Shown here in pieces: positions 34,046 to 46,190 of a stretch of DNA of 64,000 nucleotides (position 1 is the stretch's first letter; each line of letters starts with the position of its first letter). The translations under genes were made by a program, and so were the position numbers. A model generated the notes under the pieces. The model had not been told where the DNA came from, did not search any database, and saw only the letters and a list, made by a program, of their open reading frames with translations. The DNA is from Eucalyptus grandis (Eukaryota > Streptophyta > Magnoliopsida > Myrtales > Myrtaceae): contig NC_052622.1 of assembly GCF_016545825.1 (NCBI RefSeq), positions 3,663,001 to 3,727,000 on the forward strand, in the 5' to 3' direction.

Positions 34046-36445
34046 CCTATCTCTGTTAGACTAGGGAAGGCTGGGTGTAGATGGGGTGGTAGTGATGTAA
34101 CTGCTGCCATTATCCCCATTATTTCCTCGCAATGAGATATTCGAATCTTACGGAGAAGCGGAAGGCAGAATTCAGACCCATAACAAAAGAGATACTTCAG
34201 TTTCAGACATCGAGATATTTTCAAAACCCTAAGGCTTGGGAAGGAAAGATGGGTAAGGAAGTAAGGGATATTTATTATTTTATCTTGTCCTCCACAGAGC
34301 ACCTGTAAGTTTTTCCATACGTCTATGTTTAGCAACTCAAGGTTTCCAAGCTGACCCATGCCAGACAAATTTGTTATACCGTCGCACTCTTTCCCTGCCA
34401 ATGTCCGCACATCTAGGGGAATCAAAATACAAATGCCAATGTAGTCCCCTCCCACACTCGCAATAGAATGACTCCACTTACGAATGTGGACACTCCTCTC
34501 ACAATTCCCAAATCTAGCAGCATAACTTACTTTCACATGAAACTTTGGTTCTTCTTGATCCACTTTGAGCTCGTAATAAGGAGGGTCATTACTCTATTCA
34601 ATAACCCTCACACACTTATTGAAATCATCCACATCTTCAAAGAAGCATTCAAGTATCTCTAATGCCCGCAAATTTGTAATGTCTTCTCCATTTACTACTG
34701 CCTCAACTTTAAGATATTGCAAGTTTAGCAAACTCCCCAGTTGACTGTTGGGTAGTCTCTTTATACATGTATTAGTTAGGTCAAGGTATCTCAAGTTCAC
34801 CAACATTCCCACATCCTCGAGTGCTTCAAGACAAACACAGCCACTAGCATCCAACTTTCTTAAAGATGTGAGCTTCCCTAAACAAGGAATATGACGCAAT
34901 TCCGAACAACCTGTAAGCAATAGTGCCCTCAAGTTTACCAAGTTTGAGATGGAATCTGGAAGTTCTCTTACTTTACATCCACTCAGGTTTAGAACCTTCA
35001 ACTTCCATAAATGTTTGAAGAAAGAATCAGGGATGGCCACACCATACGACAAGCTATTATTCAATAGAAGAGTTGATAGTTTAGGACAGTTTGGTGACAT
35101 GTCCAACGGAAATTCTCCAGTGTGATTCTCCATCAGAGAAACTTTCTCCAATGCATCCATCCAATATTCCTTTTGTGGAATCCTAGTCAATCCCTTTCCT
35201 ACTTTTACAAGGGAAGTCGCACCCATGATGTGCAATGCCATGTCTCTAATCAAATTGTACATCTTGACTTTGCTATCATGATCTTCCAATAAGCAAACAT
35301 TTTCCAAGTTTGTTCTTAATGGCAAGGCCTCTGTCATCTTGTTTCTTCCTCGTATTCAATCCATCAATCAATCCTTGGTCAATAAAGAATTCTATCAACT
35401 TCAACTTATCAATCAATTTATCTTCTAGATAAAGTGCACAAGATAAGAAACACTGCTGAACTTCATGATCTCTAAGGAGATCGTAACTGATTTCTAGATT
35501 CCTTAAGACCTTCATTTCCATATCCCTTAGCCCCATATCTGATTCTTTCAATTTTTCCAAGACATCCCTCCATTGAAACACATTGGTTGCTCCTCGCATG
35601 CTTCTTGCAATCGTGATGACTCCAAGTGGCAAGCCAGCACATTCCTTAACAATGGACTTCACAATTGCTCGAATTTCCAAATCAAGTGCCACTTCAGATC
35701 CAAGCTCCTCCAAAAATAAATGCTCCGCTTCTTCTTGATATAGAGGTTCAATTTTTATCTTTACTTGACAATGCATTTGGCAGCATACACCAAAGGATCG
35801 AGTGATTAAAACCAACTTAAGTGCATCTGCTTTAACAGGGATTCCCACCTCTTCAAGATCAAAGCATTCCCACACGTCATCGAGGATTATTGTAGACTTC
35901 CCTCTTCCCATTAAACAATTGGACAACTTTGCTGCTCGTTTCCTCACATCCATTTCCTCTAGTCTGCCCAAACCTATTTCCCTCCAAATGTCATCCTGCA
36001 ATTTGTATGTGTTAAAATCTTGTGACATAGTTATCCACAACACATTGCCATAGTTTGCTTCTTCCAAGAGTCTATTATGTACATGCACCATAATAGTTGT
36101 TTTACCAACACCCCCCATTCCATAAATGCCTAATCGGGACACTTGATTCCCTCCTAGGTACTCCAAAATCTTTGCAGTATTCCTCTGAAATGCCTCTCCC
36201 ACCATCTTTGTTTCTACCAGTTTTGTGGCCTTGGTTTTTCTTTCCTCAAATGGTCCTTTCAGGAAGTTGTCTTTTAGGGATAGAAACGCAGCAATTTCTG
36301 ACTCATCCCTTATGTCAACTTCTCTGCTACAGAGTCGTAATTTTCTTTTCAAAGCTCTTTTCTCTTCAAAGTTGTCATCTGTGTCTAAATGACTCATCAT
36401 TGACGCACCCTTGTTCATATCTAATTCTGCAATTTCAAAATTCAA
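34012..36445 (-). pseudogene. CC-NB-ARC-LRR (NLR) immune receptor relic
   Basis: The family are intracellular sensors of pathogen effectors with an ATP-binding switch. From 36445 leftward, the P-loop YGMGGVGKTT is at about 36125-36100, kinase-2 IILDDVWE near 35880, RNBS-B LVLITRS near 35810, GLPL at about 35635-35625, and LRRs are at 34600-35200 (LKVLNLSGCKVRELPDSI). The MHD site reads MYN (KMYNLIRDMAL), altered at both H and D. A frameshift at about 35290-35330 separates the NB-ARC from the LRR frame. TAG at 34594-34596 breaks the LRR. Homology ends near 34045, and no N-terminal coiled coil is seen at the start, where an AG acceptor-like site (TTGAAATTGCAG) lies at about 36430. It is of the RPS2/RPS5-like CNL type by motif style. 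Confidence 0.88.
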
Positions 36446-36496
36446 TAAGTCAAGAGTCCTTAGATAGCATTCTTGCTGCCCGGTTATAATGTCATG

Positions 36497-38053
36497 CTAA
36501 TACATAAGGATTAAATGTAACATTAATACATAAGGATTAATTTTTAGATAAACATAGACCTGGTGATACGGTAGGCCTATCAGGCTTGTTCCACAAGGTG
36601 GAATATGAGGTAGAGAAGCATTATTTGAAGCTTGTGATGATGATGATGTGATACATGGATCCATGTTCATTAGAGCTTGTGGGTGAAGTGTGATTAAGTG
36701 GGTTTTTCCATGATGATGATGGCACGGCTGGATTCTACTCCACGTTCCTTGTCTCATGATTAATGCATTGGCATTTTAACACTTCAATGTTGAGGGGTAC
36801 CAAAGCTGACTGGATAAAATATTTAATTGAAAGATCAATTAGCACTGGACTTTCAAATCAAGCCGCAGGTCAAAACATACAGACTTGATCACGAAAAAGA
36901 TCCACAGCAAGAATCAACATGCATATAAGTTAATATGTTGATGAAAGAAACCATGCTGTAGAAAGATAGTGATATCGGACCTATAGAATATGCAATGATA
37001 CCACTATAATTTGAAGACAAGGTGATATCGAAAGAGATGAATTTGAGTTATGCTAAAGAAAACATCAATGCTCACTCGATTAAGATAATATAGGAATATC
37101 TATGATTCATTCAGAACGGCAGTATCTATTTAGGTCCATCAAGGCATACCTTTTGATGATGATGTGTTGACAAAATTTGCTGCATCCTTTGGCAATTGCC
37201 AAAATTGTGTTGGAGACACAGGATAAATTTCCATTGCTTCTTGCATAAGAGGTGAACTGGTTTCAGTTTCACATTCTTCATTGCAGCTTGGAAGTGGTTC
37301 ATGAGAATGCAGGACAGTGGTTTGATCATACTGGGATAATGATGCCCCTGCTAGTGCGTGTTTCTGCATCCCTAATTTATAAGCCATTCATGCATTAGAC
37401 TCTAATCAAAACATTCTTACTCACCATGACAAAGCAACATGGGGTTTACAAAGAGACCAAGTGAATGATAAATTTAATATGGACTTTGTTAATAAGTTCC
37501 CTCGCAACACTTGTTATACACTCAATAAAGGAAAGTTTGTAATTTTCAATAAACTGTCTCTCTTCTAATATGTGTAATCCATGCATTGAGAATAAGAATA
37601 TCTCCTTCATTAAGTATACTTAACAAGTAAGACAAGACGCTCATTACAAGACCCGTTTAATATAGATCGATAATTTTAGACCTTCTGATGTTGATGGGCC
37701 TATTGTATCTATGATAAGCTCTGGAATCTGGAGAGTGTTATCAAGGAGCTGGCAGTTCTGTGATGGCAATGGCGCACTTGGATTCTATTGTGCATCTAAT
37801 GTCTCAAGGTCAACATGGTAAAAAAAGACACCTGGTCACTTGGCGAACAAGTAAAGAATGAATTTGGCGGGGTAGATGCACTAGAGTAACTAGTTGCGCC
37901 TTCCAATGGGAAAGAAGGCATGCCTGATGATTGATTGAGATATACGATGGCATTAATCAGATTCATATAGCTGGCTTTAGGAACATTTTGAAGTTTAGGG
38001 CGCAGGGAAGCTGGTTGCTTTGGCGTGCCGTGAAATGGATGTTTAGACATCAA
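36497..38053 (-). pseudogene. Exon-like blocks between NLR and BED exon
   Basis: Three minus-strand open blocks, 37796-38053, 37126-37387 and 36560-36757, are separated by AT-rich, intron-like DNA. Two end in CAG before GT (SPSDQ and LPYHQ), as at splice donors. They are serine/proline/glutamine-rich with short recurring words (SQYDQ, PYHQ, SPSDQ), and I recognise no domain. Their position between a BED-finger exon and an NB-ARC suggests linker exons of one former gene, but they could be unrelated. Confidence 0.35.
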
Positions 38054-38299
38054 AAAATTAATGTAAACCTAAATCCATAATTAAGATCAGATCGATAAAA
38101 AAAAATTTTACTTTGCTAAAATGCTAATTTTCTGCGGTAATTTGGAAATGCAAACCTTGTTGAAATTGTAAGCTCATTCTTCCCTCCACATTTGGCAGAT
38201 TGGCTGTGATGGTTGGAACTGTTATAACATTTCCTTGTATCCTTTCATCAAATACACCTTGGTCACTCAAGTCCAGTTATTTAGTCATCAGATGGTCCG

Positions 38300-38480
38300 T
38301 GGCTTCTGTTCTTACTAACAAACTAACTTTCTCACATGGTCTAATACCATGTCGTGCAATTCCAGCGAGGTGAGCCTTGATCCTTGAAGCTCCTCCACTA
38401 TACTGACATTCGCAGAAATTGCACTTCCATGTGTTTGCACCCAGTCACATCACGTACCTCCACAATGGATCCCTTTCTCT
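38300..38480 (-). pseudogene. BED-type zinc finger exon
   Basis: Minus-strand reading gives DPLWRYV, a TGA, then TWKCNFCECQYSGGASRIKAHLAGIARHGIRPCEKV. The C-X2-C pair, SRIKAHL with its histidine and the closing cysteine match plant BED fingers, which bind DNA in hAT transposases and occur as integrated domains in some NLRs. The in-frame TGA (at about 38445) lies just before the finger. It is on the same strand as the NLR relic 2 kb away, so it may be the first domain of a BED-NLR; a hAT origin is the alternative. Confidence 0.6.
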
Positions 38481-38489
38481 AGGCATTGC

Positions 38490-39129
38490 TGCTATCAATA
38501 TCCTACAAAAAGTAGTCCAGTTAAATAAGGATGTTCAGTGGGTGAGTCTTTGATTCTTACATATGGAAGATTGCAAAGATGAAGACGTGGCAATGTACCA
38601 GTTAGGACAGAGAAAGAAGATTCAGATGCATGTAAGTGGCAAAGAAGCACATCAAAAGTAGAACTAAGAAGATGTTCTTGAGATTCTGAAGCACTGGTCA
38701 GCATCCAGGAATCGAGCACAGAGTTTCTTTTGCCGAAGGCGGAGATCTAATTCCTAAAGAAACAAAGACATAGGTCAGGTGTTGTAAATGGGAATGAACA
38801 ACATTTGATGAAGAACCAAGAGCAACTCTACCACAGAGACAACAGAACAGTTGCTGAGAATGCATGCAGTAAACATCTGTCTTTTCTTAATCATTTCATT
38901 ATGTTTTCCTATAAGAGAGAGACAAAGAGAGACTTGGAATTGGTCAATGTCTTGAATTATTATCAACATCAGTGTTGGAAGATACAGGTATGCTTTATTT
39001 TATTGCACTGTACTCCATTCATGAACCCTTGCCACATTAGCATCTCCAACTAGAATTGCCATAGATTACTAACTTGTGAAAGTCCAGTGGACTCCTTGTT
39101 GTCCCAAAACCTATTTCAACTAACGTTTT
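38490..39129. other. Intergenic DNA, nothing recognised
   Basis: A minus-strand frame at 38495-38719 continues from the BED exon direction (LDLRLRQK-like text near 38740) but cannot be assigned. No repeats with clear ends were seen. Confidence 0.35.
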
Positions 39130-40070
39130 GTAGCATCTTTAGCCACATGAATAGGAAACTCGGGTGCTACATGGAGGCCTCATGAAGAATTGTTATTAAA
39201 TGCTTTCACTTTTTCATATCTTCTTTTTACATTCTACACCATAACCTATTACTGAAATAAATAAAAATGATTTTTCCCTCTTTAAAGATTTGATTGTTTT
39301 TACTCCACCTCACATAACTTTGACTTTTCCATTTATTTTTCCTCCTTAGATTCTACGAAATAATATATCTTCAATATTTTAATAAATAATCAGCATTATC
39401 CAAATTAAATCCCATGCGTGAAAATTTCAAACATCTGGATATATTATCTGTTTCGTTTTATAATTTAATATATTAAACCAAAAAAAGAAAAAAAAGAAAA
39501 ATAGCTAACCAAATAACCTGGAATTAATGGATTATTATTATATACATAGTCAGTGTTAAAACCCATTGCACATTTACCGTGAATGAGTGCATGTATGTTT
39601 AGAGTTATCATTGTAACCGAGTTCTTCCACATGTCAATGCCTAATCATGAATGTGTAAACTATTTTTTTCATCGGCAATGGACCTAATAAAATCTTAATT
39701 TTATACAATGCAAGGAGATTGCCATCTCAAGCTTCCACATTTTTATATTGTTTCCCTTTCATTTCAAAACAATAACCTATTACCAAAATAAAGAACAATT
39801 TGTCAATTTATATGGATGCCACCCAGCACACATAACTTTCACCTTTTAGTGGGGTCGTCAAATGGGTGGGTCAGATCAAGTATGGGTCGAGTTGAAAATC
39901 ATCCAACCCATATTGACCCATTTCCATGCAATGCAAATTTAATGATCCATACCCGACCCAATCCATATTACCAAAACCCATTAAAATTTAACACATTCTA
40001 GGAAAACCCTTACCCACTCATTTAACCCATGTTAAGCTCTTCACGTGTATGTATTGCTTGGATAAAAACT
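39130..40070. repeat. Dispersed noncoding repeat, copy 1 of 3
   Basis: Ordered blocks shared with 42366-43140 and 43255-44035: GGGTGCTACATGGAGGCCTC, AAATAAATAAAAATG.TTTTT, CTCTTTAA.GATTTG, ATAACTTTGACTTT, TAATGGATTATT, CATAGTC.GTGTTAAAACC, TTTACCGT.A.TGAG, TGGACCTAATAAAATCTTAATT and CAATTTGTC.ATTTATATGGATG. All three have the same orientation. No coding frame. Confidence 0.8.
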
Positions 40071-40119
40071 TCACATCAAATTAAAAAAGAAAATTAACAA
40101 AAAAAAAAAAAATCAGCAA

Positions 40120-40680
40120 ATAAAGCAAAAAATATAAAAATCTATAGATTGAAATACTTATAAAGAAATCTTGATAATAGAAAGTTCGATCCGCTAACCA
40201 TAAATCATGAAATATGATGGAGTTGTGGAGTCCGATAGAAAAAAAACAATATTCGAGGGTAGAAACAATTTGTTGTGGGCAGGTAATTCCCAGTAGGTCA
40301 GCCATCTGATATGTTAAAGCAGATAATAGAGCTTCTATTGCCACTAATGGCATACATATAATTTCAATTATGTATTGGGGCAATATCTTTTATAGTAGTA
40401 ACATTAAAGCTTGTAACACTAATACTTCTAGTGGAGCGATTGCTTAGTGCAGCACTGTGGTTTTCCCTTTCTGATTTTGAAAGGGTTTTCCATGTACAAA
40501 TTTTCGCTTGTTTTTCTTCTTTAATTTTCTCTTCATATATTTGCGTTCCTAACAAAATGGGTTCTAAATTTAGTTTTTGGTTAAATATAGACCGATTTTG
40601 AGCCATCCATAAATCAAGAAACAGTTCCACGAGCAAAGTCAAGAAAGCACAGCATTGAACCCACCTGGCCTTGGTATTTC
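40120..40680 (-). mobile_element. LINE 3'-end remnant (RNase H region)
   Basis: Minus-strand text includes LFLDLWMAQNRSIFNQK, the W..WK.RN..IF..K spacer of plant LINEs (40364-40642), then PLVAIEALLSALTYQMADLLG (40250-40340), equivalent to the AEA.AL..AL..A..LG core of LINE RNase H. It is broken by frameshifts and no RT is present. Confidence 0.65.
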
Positions 40681-41099
40681 TACAAAGTTAGCAAATCTCT
40701 ATAGCAAAGTCTTGACCAAAACTCACCAAACTCAAAGTTCTTTCTTTCTTTTACAAACAAGTTAAGGATATATCAATTCACATTACTCATACACAGCAAT
40801 ACTAACAACACATTTCCAAGGAAACAGTTCCCACAATTGCGATTAGAAGAATGGCATGAATAAGCCCAGTGAGCTATGCAGAAAGCATCAAAGTTTACGG
40901 TCTTAGAGCAAATTCCACTAGGCTGAAAAACTTGGTTTTAGCATTAAGTTCTTCCTCAATTGAGAATACAACCTTGCACAGCAGGTGGCAAACTTGCAAT
41001 GTACTTGACCAGTTGCGAGGTCATTAGCTAGTAGTGCTCCATTTAGAATCAATTAAATCATGCTCTGTGGCTATTAGCAAATAATTCTGTTTCGAAATA

Positions 41100-42220
41100 C
41101 CCACGAGAGAGAGACAGAGAGAGGAGTAGGTTTGGTACCTATGGTAGCCGGCAAAGTGAAGACGGCGATGGGCCTCCAGAAATCGCCTAAGGCTGGGACT
41201 CCTCCGCCGCCGCCGAAGCCCGTCAAGACCGAGCTCCTCGAGCACGAGGTCGTCCGAGACGGCGTCCCTCGTCCCGGTCTGCTCCAAGCACACCGAAATT
41301 GCCAAGACGGTGAAGCGAAGAACTCGAATTTTCGAACGATATGCTGATGAGCGAACTGGAGATGTCTAGGGCTCGGTTCGAGGAAGAGGGAAAGAGAGAC
41401 GAGACTCCGTGCTATATGTAGTCCATGGAGGATCGGCACGTGGCCCATTAATAAAATTTTGTGGAGTTCCTTTTTTACCCTAAAAAAATCATCAGAAACC
41501 CAAATTTACCCCTTTCTAAAAGAACAAAATCAAGGTTTTCCTTGCAGCTCCTCCAGAAACGCTCACGCTCCAGTCCTCACGCTCACTCTCCCGAGAGCCC
41601 CACGACGACGCCGACTTCAGATCCGCCAACGAAAAATCTGGGTTTGTTTCCTCCGCTCGATTCTTCTCCTCATCTGGGTTTGTTCCTATTTCGATCTTCT
41701 GAAACGGAGGACGCAGAAGCTCGCAATTCGACTCCTCCCTCCCTCCGACGCGACCACTCAGACCATCGCCTCCGCTCGATTCCCTGCATCCTCGCACGTT
41801 TTTCCCCTGCTTGTGGGTAGTGAGGTTCGGGCAACCTTCGGAGGCCCGCGCTTTCTCTCTCTAAGCCTTCTTGGGTCGTCAGGACGGAGGCAAGTTCCTC
41901 TTTTTGTCTCTCGAGGTGACCCTCTTTGTATGACGCGTTCCACCTTCCTGCCCTAAATTCGCACTGATTCTGGCGTTTCATGGTTGTGATGGTCGCAGTC
42001 GAACGTGCACAGGGAGGCTCGAAAGAAGCCGGAACCCCCTTGCGTCGTCTGCCGTGGGAGCGGAAGGATCGATTGTCACCGTTGCCGCAGAAAAGGTCTC
42101 TCTCTCTTTCTCTCTCGGTGGCAAACCCAGATGGTTTGGTTAGATATCAGCTCAGGTTATTGGTGAAATCTCCTAACTTTTTGCAAGTACATACTATTGC
42201 GTCGAGGTCTTGATCAGAAT
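41100..42220. other. GC-rich exon-like and leader block
   Basis: Two candidate first exons stand here. On the plus strand, ATG near 41135 gives MVAGKVKTAMGLQKSPKAG followed by proline-rich text, preceded by a GAGA-rich leader. On the minus strand, 41300-41150 gives MAISVCLEQTGTRDAV and ends ATAG before GTACC. Neither is recognised. The CT-rich stretch at 41460-42215 looks like the 5' leader of a plus-strand gene and could belong to the RING ligase copy at 44455. A divergent promoter is possible. Confidence 0.3.
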
Positions 42221-42365
42221 AGAAATGTTGTTTGTGAGTGATCTGCGCGTGCAACACTGTTGCAGGTGTTTGCTTATAGATATCTCGTGGGGATGAACTT
42301 GATTAGTTTCCAAATGTGAGGGCATAGATTGACCTTATGCATTGTTCTTGCAAGAGAGATTCCAT

Positions 42366-43140
42366 ATAAAATAAACAAAAATGATATTTCCCTCTTTAAA
42401 GATTTGTTTTTACTCCCCCTTACATAACCTGTTTTTTTTTTTTCTTTTTTGACAAATCACCTCACATAACTTTGACTTTTCTATTTATTTTTCCTCCTTT
42501 GATTCCATGAAATAATATTAGCATTGTTTAAATTAATCCCCATGCGTAGATATTATAAACATCCAAATATATTTTCTGTTTGGTCTTATTTGATGTATTA
42601 AACCAAATAAAGAAAAATTGTTAATCAAATAACCTAATAATTTAATGGATTATTGCTAGGTACATAGTCGATGTTAAAACCTCATTACACATTTACCGTA
42701 AGTGAGGAACGTATGTGTTTGGAGTTATCTTTATAATCGAATTTTTCCGCATATTAACACCTAATGTGAATTTGCAAATTATTTTATACATCAATAATGG
42801 ACCTAATAAAATCTTAATTCTGTATAATGCATGGAGATTGCCATCACATGCTTTCATATTTTTATATCGTTTTCCTTTTCAATTTTAAACTATAACCTAT
42901 TAATAAAATAAAGAGCTATTTTGCCACTCAACCTCACTTAACTTTCACTTTTTAATAGGGCTGTTAAATGAGTGGATCGAGTAAAAAATGGGTCGATTAT
43001 ATTAATCATAACCCATTTTCATATTACGTAAATTTAATGATACATACTTGACTCAACTTGTATTATCGAAACACATATATATTTAACCTAATATAGGAAA
43101 TCCCTTATCCATCCATTTAACACATACGTTTTGCGCTCAC
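42366..43140. repeat. Dispersed noncoding repeat, copy 2 of 3
   Basis: Shares the ordered blocks listed for copy 1. It lacks the GGGTGCTAC start but keeps the end (AATAGGGCTGTTAAATGAGTGG, compared with GTGGGGTCGTCAAATGGGTGG in copy 1). Confidence 0.75.
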
Positions 43141-43254
43141 ACCGCCTTCTTATTTGCCAGGTTGGAGCATCTCACGTACCTAATATTTTCTCAGGTGGGG
43201 TCCGGGGTTTTTTTTCCGTCCGTCTTGTTAGCGAGATGGACGGTGGAATAGACA

Positions 43255-44035
43255 ACTCGGGTGCTACGTGGAGGCCTCCTGGAGCAATGGCACATTAGAT
43301 AGGTGTTGTCGCATGCTTTTACCCTTTTTTTTTTATTTATATTTTTTTCGTTTTCATTCTACACTATTACCTATTATTATAATAAATAAAAATGTTTTTT
43401 TCTCTCTTTAATGATTTGATTGCTTTTACTCCACCGTCGCATGACTTTGACTTTATTTATTTATTTACATTCTCTTGATACTACGGAATAATAATATTTT
43501 CAATATTTTATTAAATAGTTGGCATTCCTAATTAACCCCCATGGGTAAAAATTTTGAACATCCGAATATATTATCTGTTTGGTCTTATTATTTCAATATA
43601 TTAAACTAAATATAGAAAAATTGTTAGCCAAATAACCTAGTAATTTAATGGATTATTGCTGGAAGCATAGTCGATGTTAAAACCTCAATACATATTTACC
43701 GTGAATAAGTGGCGTGTGTGTTTGGAGTTATTTTTGTGAGTGAATTATTCCGCGTGTCAACTCTTAATCGGGAATGTGCAAACTATTTTCTAGACCAACA
43801 ATGGATGTAATAATATTTTAATTTAATATAATGCATGGGGGTTGACAAGTGACCTATTTTATTGCTGCCTCATTGCTTCACTATTTACATCTTTTTTTCT
43901 TTTTCATTTCTAGACAATAATCTATTACCAAAATAATGAGCAATTTGTCTATTTATATGGATGTCACTCCACCTCGCATAACTTTCACTTTTTTTAAGAG
44001 ATTTCAAGTGGCCGCTTTTGGAAGCCACAATAAGA
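43255..44035. repeat. Dispersed noncoding repeat, copy 3 of 3
   Basis: Begins GGGTGCTACGTGGAGGCCTC like copy 1 and ends at the CATAACTTTCACTTTTT block, without the TTAAATGAGTGG tail. It lies about 115 bp after copy 2 in the same orientation. Confidence 0.75.
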
Positions 44036-44454
44036 TTAAGACGTCTTCTCCCTCTCCCTCTTTTTTTTTTCAATAGCGTCGGATAATCGTCTCTGATGTC
44101 GTTGTCATCAAAAGGAGTGGACAGTGTTACTCAGGAAAACGCATTCGCCTCTGCAATTTCGCTGTTCTTCTTTAATTGCTGTTTCCTGAGTTTAATGAGC
44201 TCGTGGTAATGATAATAATGATATCTATTGCTCCTATTCTAGAGGATTCTTAGAAGAGAAGCTTGACGATCGGTTTATTTGTTGACATTTGCCGAATGCC
44301 AAGTGTCAGGAGTTTTGTTGCAGATGATAAAATTTTCGTATGTTTTTGGAGCTATTATTCATTGGAGCAAGTTCAATAAGACAGGAAGCTCGTGACTTTT
44401 AACTTACAATGTTGGACACTCCTGCCATATAGGTTTGTCTTTTGGTCGACTTAG

Positions 44455-46190
44455 ATGGATGTTGGAGTTCCCGAACGACATAGAGATAGTCAGATAGATT
44501 GGTATCCTTTGCTAATGGAACAAGTGGAGAGTAGTAGTGGTCATCAGCACATAATTGATGTAGAGAGAAATGGGGATGCCTCATTGACAGCATCTCATGG
44601 TGATCAGCAACGCAGGATGGACTTTCGCCTAGCATGCCAGCCCCTGCCGATCAAACAACTGTAAATTCATCAAACAGATCGAACTCCGTGAATTCCTCTA
44701 GCACGAGAAGGAGTGATGATTACCACCAGCATCGAACAAGTCCATTGAATTCTGGACTATAGATTTCAGTGGAGTTAGTTGTCACCGTGGGTCAAATTAT
44801 AGCATCCATAGTGGTTTTGTCATAGTCAAGACATGAAAATCCTGAGGCTCCACTATTTGCATGGGTTGTAGGTTATGCATCTGGTTGTGTGGCAACGCTG
44901 CCTATTCTTTACTGGCGTTATCATTCTGGCAACCGTGGTAGTGATCAGCAGTCCAGTCGATCCCATCGAGGGACTTCTCATAGCAGTCAATCAGAGCCTA
45001 GATCTTATACAGCTATCTCTGTTGCACAGTCCTCAGATGAGGCAAATCAACATTCTGAAGAATCGGCATCATGGAATGGCCAAATTGCAGACACTCTGAG
45101 TTCACGGCAAAGTTCAATCGTTTCTTATGCTGCTCATGGATGATGATTGCTTCTCATCTATTCAAATTGAATTTCAATTTGCACGTTGTGGGATTATTGG
45201 CATATTCAGAATAACCTAGTCTGTACAATCTATGATAGATGGAATCAACAGCTAATTTCGTTTTTGCAGAATTAGTGGGCTGGTGGACCATTTCAAGATG
45301 GCCTTAGACTGTTATTTTGCTGTATGGTTTGTTGTCGGCAATGTGTGGATTTTTGGAGGTCACTCTTCACCTTCTGATGCTCCAAAACTGTATAGGTACC
45401 AATTTATAGGGATGCTGTTCTGTTCTGTCTATACATGTAATTGCTGTGCTTGATGAAATATATGTGTTGTGGCCCTTTTGCAGGTTATGATAGTATTTCT
45501 AACTTTTAGCTGTATTGGATATGCCATGCCTTTTATACTATGTGCGACAATTTGTTGCTGCCTACCTTGCATAATGTCTGTTCTGGGCATCCGAGAAGAC
45601 TTTTCGCAGACAAGAGGAGCCACCTCAGAATCTATCAATGCTCTTCCTATCTACAAATTCAAGGTGAAGCAAGACTTAAATGCTGATGGCGAGGAATTTA
45701 ACACAGGAGGAAGTGAAGGCTGGGTCTTGGCTCCAGGGACAGAAAAGGAGCGTTTCTTGTTGGGAGAAGACGCGGTAAGCATAAAACCCACTTATGTCCT
45801 CCCATTCCAATTCTGGAGTTCAAGCACCCTCCTGCTGAATTTTGACCTATAATGTGGGGCCAGCATTTGATTTCGCGTCCTAAAAAGAAAGGCCTCGCCT
45901 CACATCTGCTTATATGTTCGTTAACATGGTGAAACTATCATGATAGCAGCAAGTGGCAAATGCTTACTATCGGCAGCTAGGCATGATATTTATCTTCAAG
46001 CAGACAAAGTGATGTTGCCATTGTATTTGTGCAGGTTTGCTGTATTTGCTTGTCAAGATATGCAGATAACGATGAACTAAAAGATCAATGTCTTCCACGT
46101 TGAGTGCATTGATAAATGGTTAAAGATCAATGCTTCATGCCCCCTGTAAAAGTGAGATTAGCGAGAGCAGTGGGCTTTCGCAATCTAACA
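44455..46190 (+). pseudogene. Membrane RING-type E3 ubiquitin ligase copy (At1g63170-like)
   Basis: An AG acceptor precedes ATG 44455 (MDVGVPERHRDSQIDWYPLL). The text then follows the plant four-helix membrane RING ligases: SPLNSGL..ISVEL, GYASGCVATLPILYWRY (44880-44920), SEPRSYTAISVAQSSDEANQ, GLVDHFKMALDCYFAVWFVV (45275-45340), FTFSCIGYAMPFILCATICC-like text (45490-45570) and DFSQTRGATSESINALP. Introns at 45143-45269 and about 45420-45483 and 45775-46034 are retained, so this is a DNA copy, not a retrocopy. TAG at 44760-44762 replaces a conserved Trp. In the RING, VCCICLSRYADNDELKD is followed by loss of the central Cys-His segment, and KINASCPL is followed by a two-base deletion that removes the last cysteines. 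No ligase activity is expected. Confidence 0.85.

Noticed and set aside
41459..41981. Gene coding 165 or 119 residues in the CT-rich block
   Set aside because: Overlapping frames on both strands with low complexity; more like a 5' leader or promoter.
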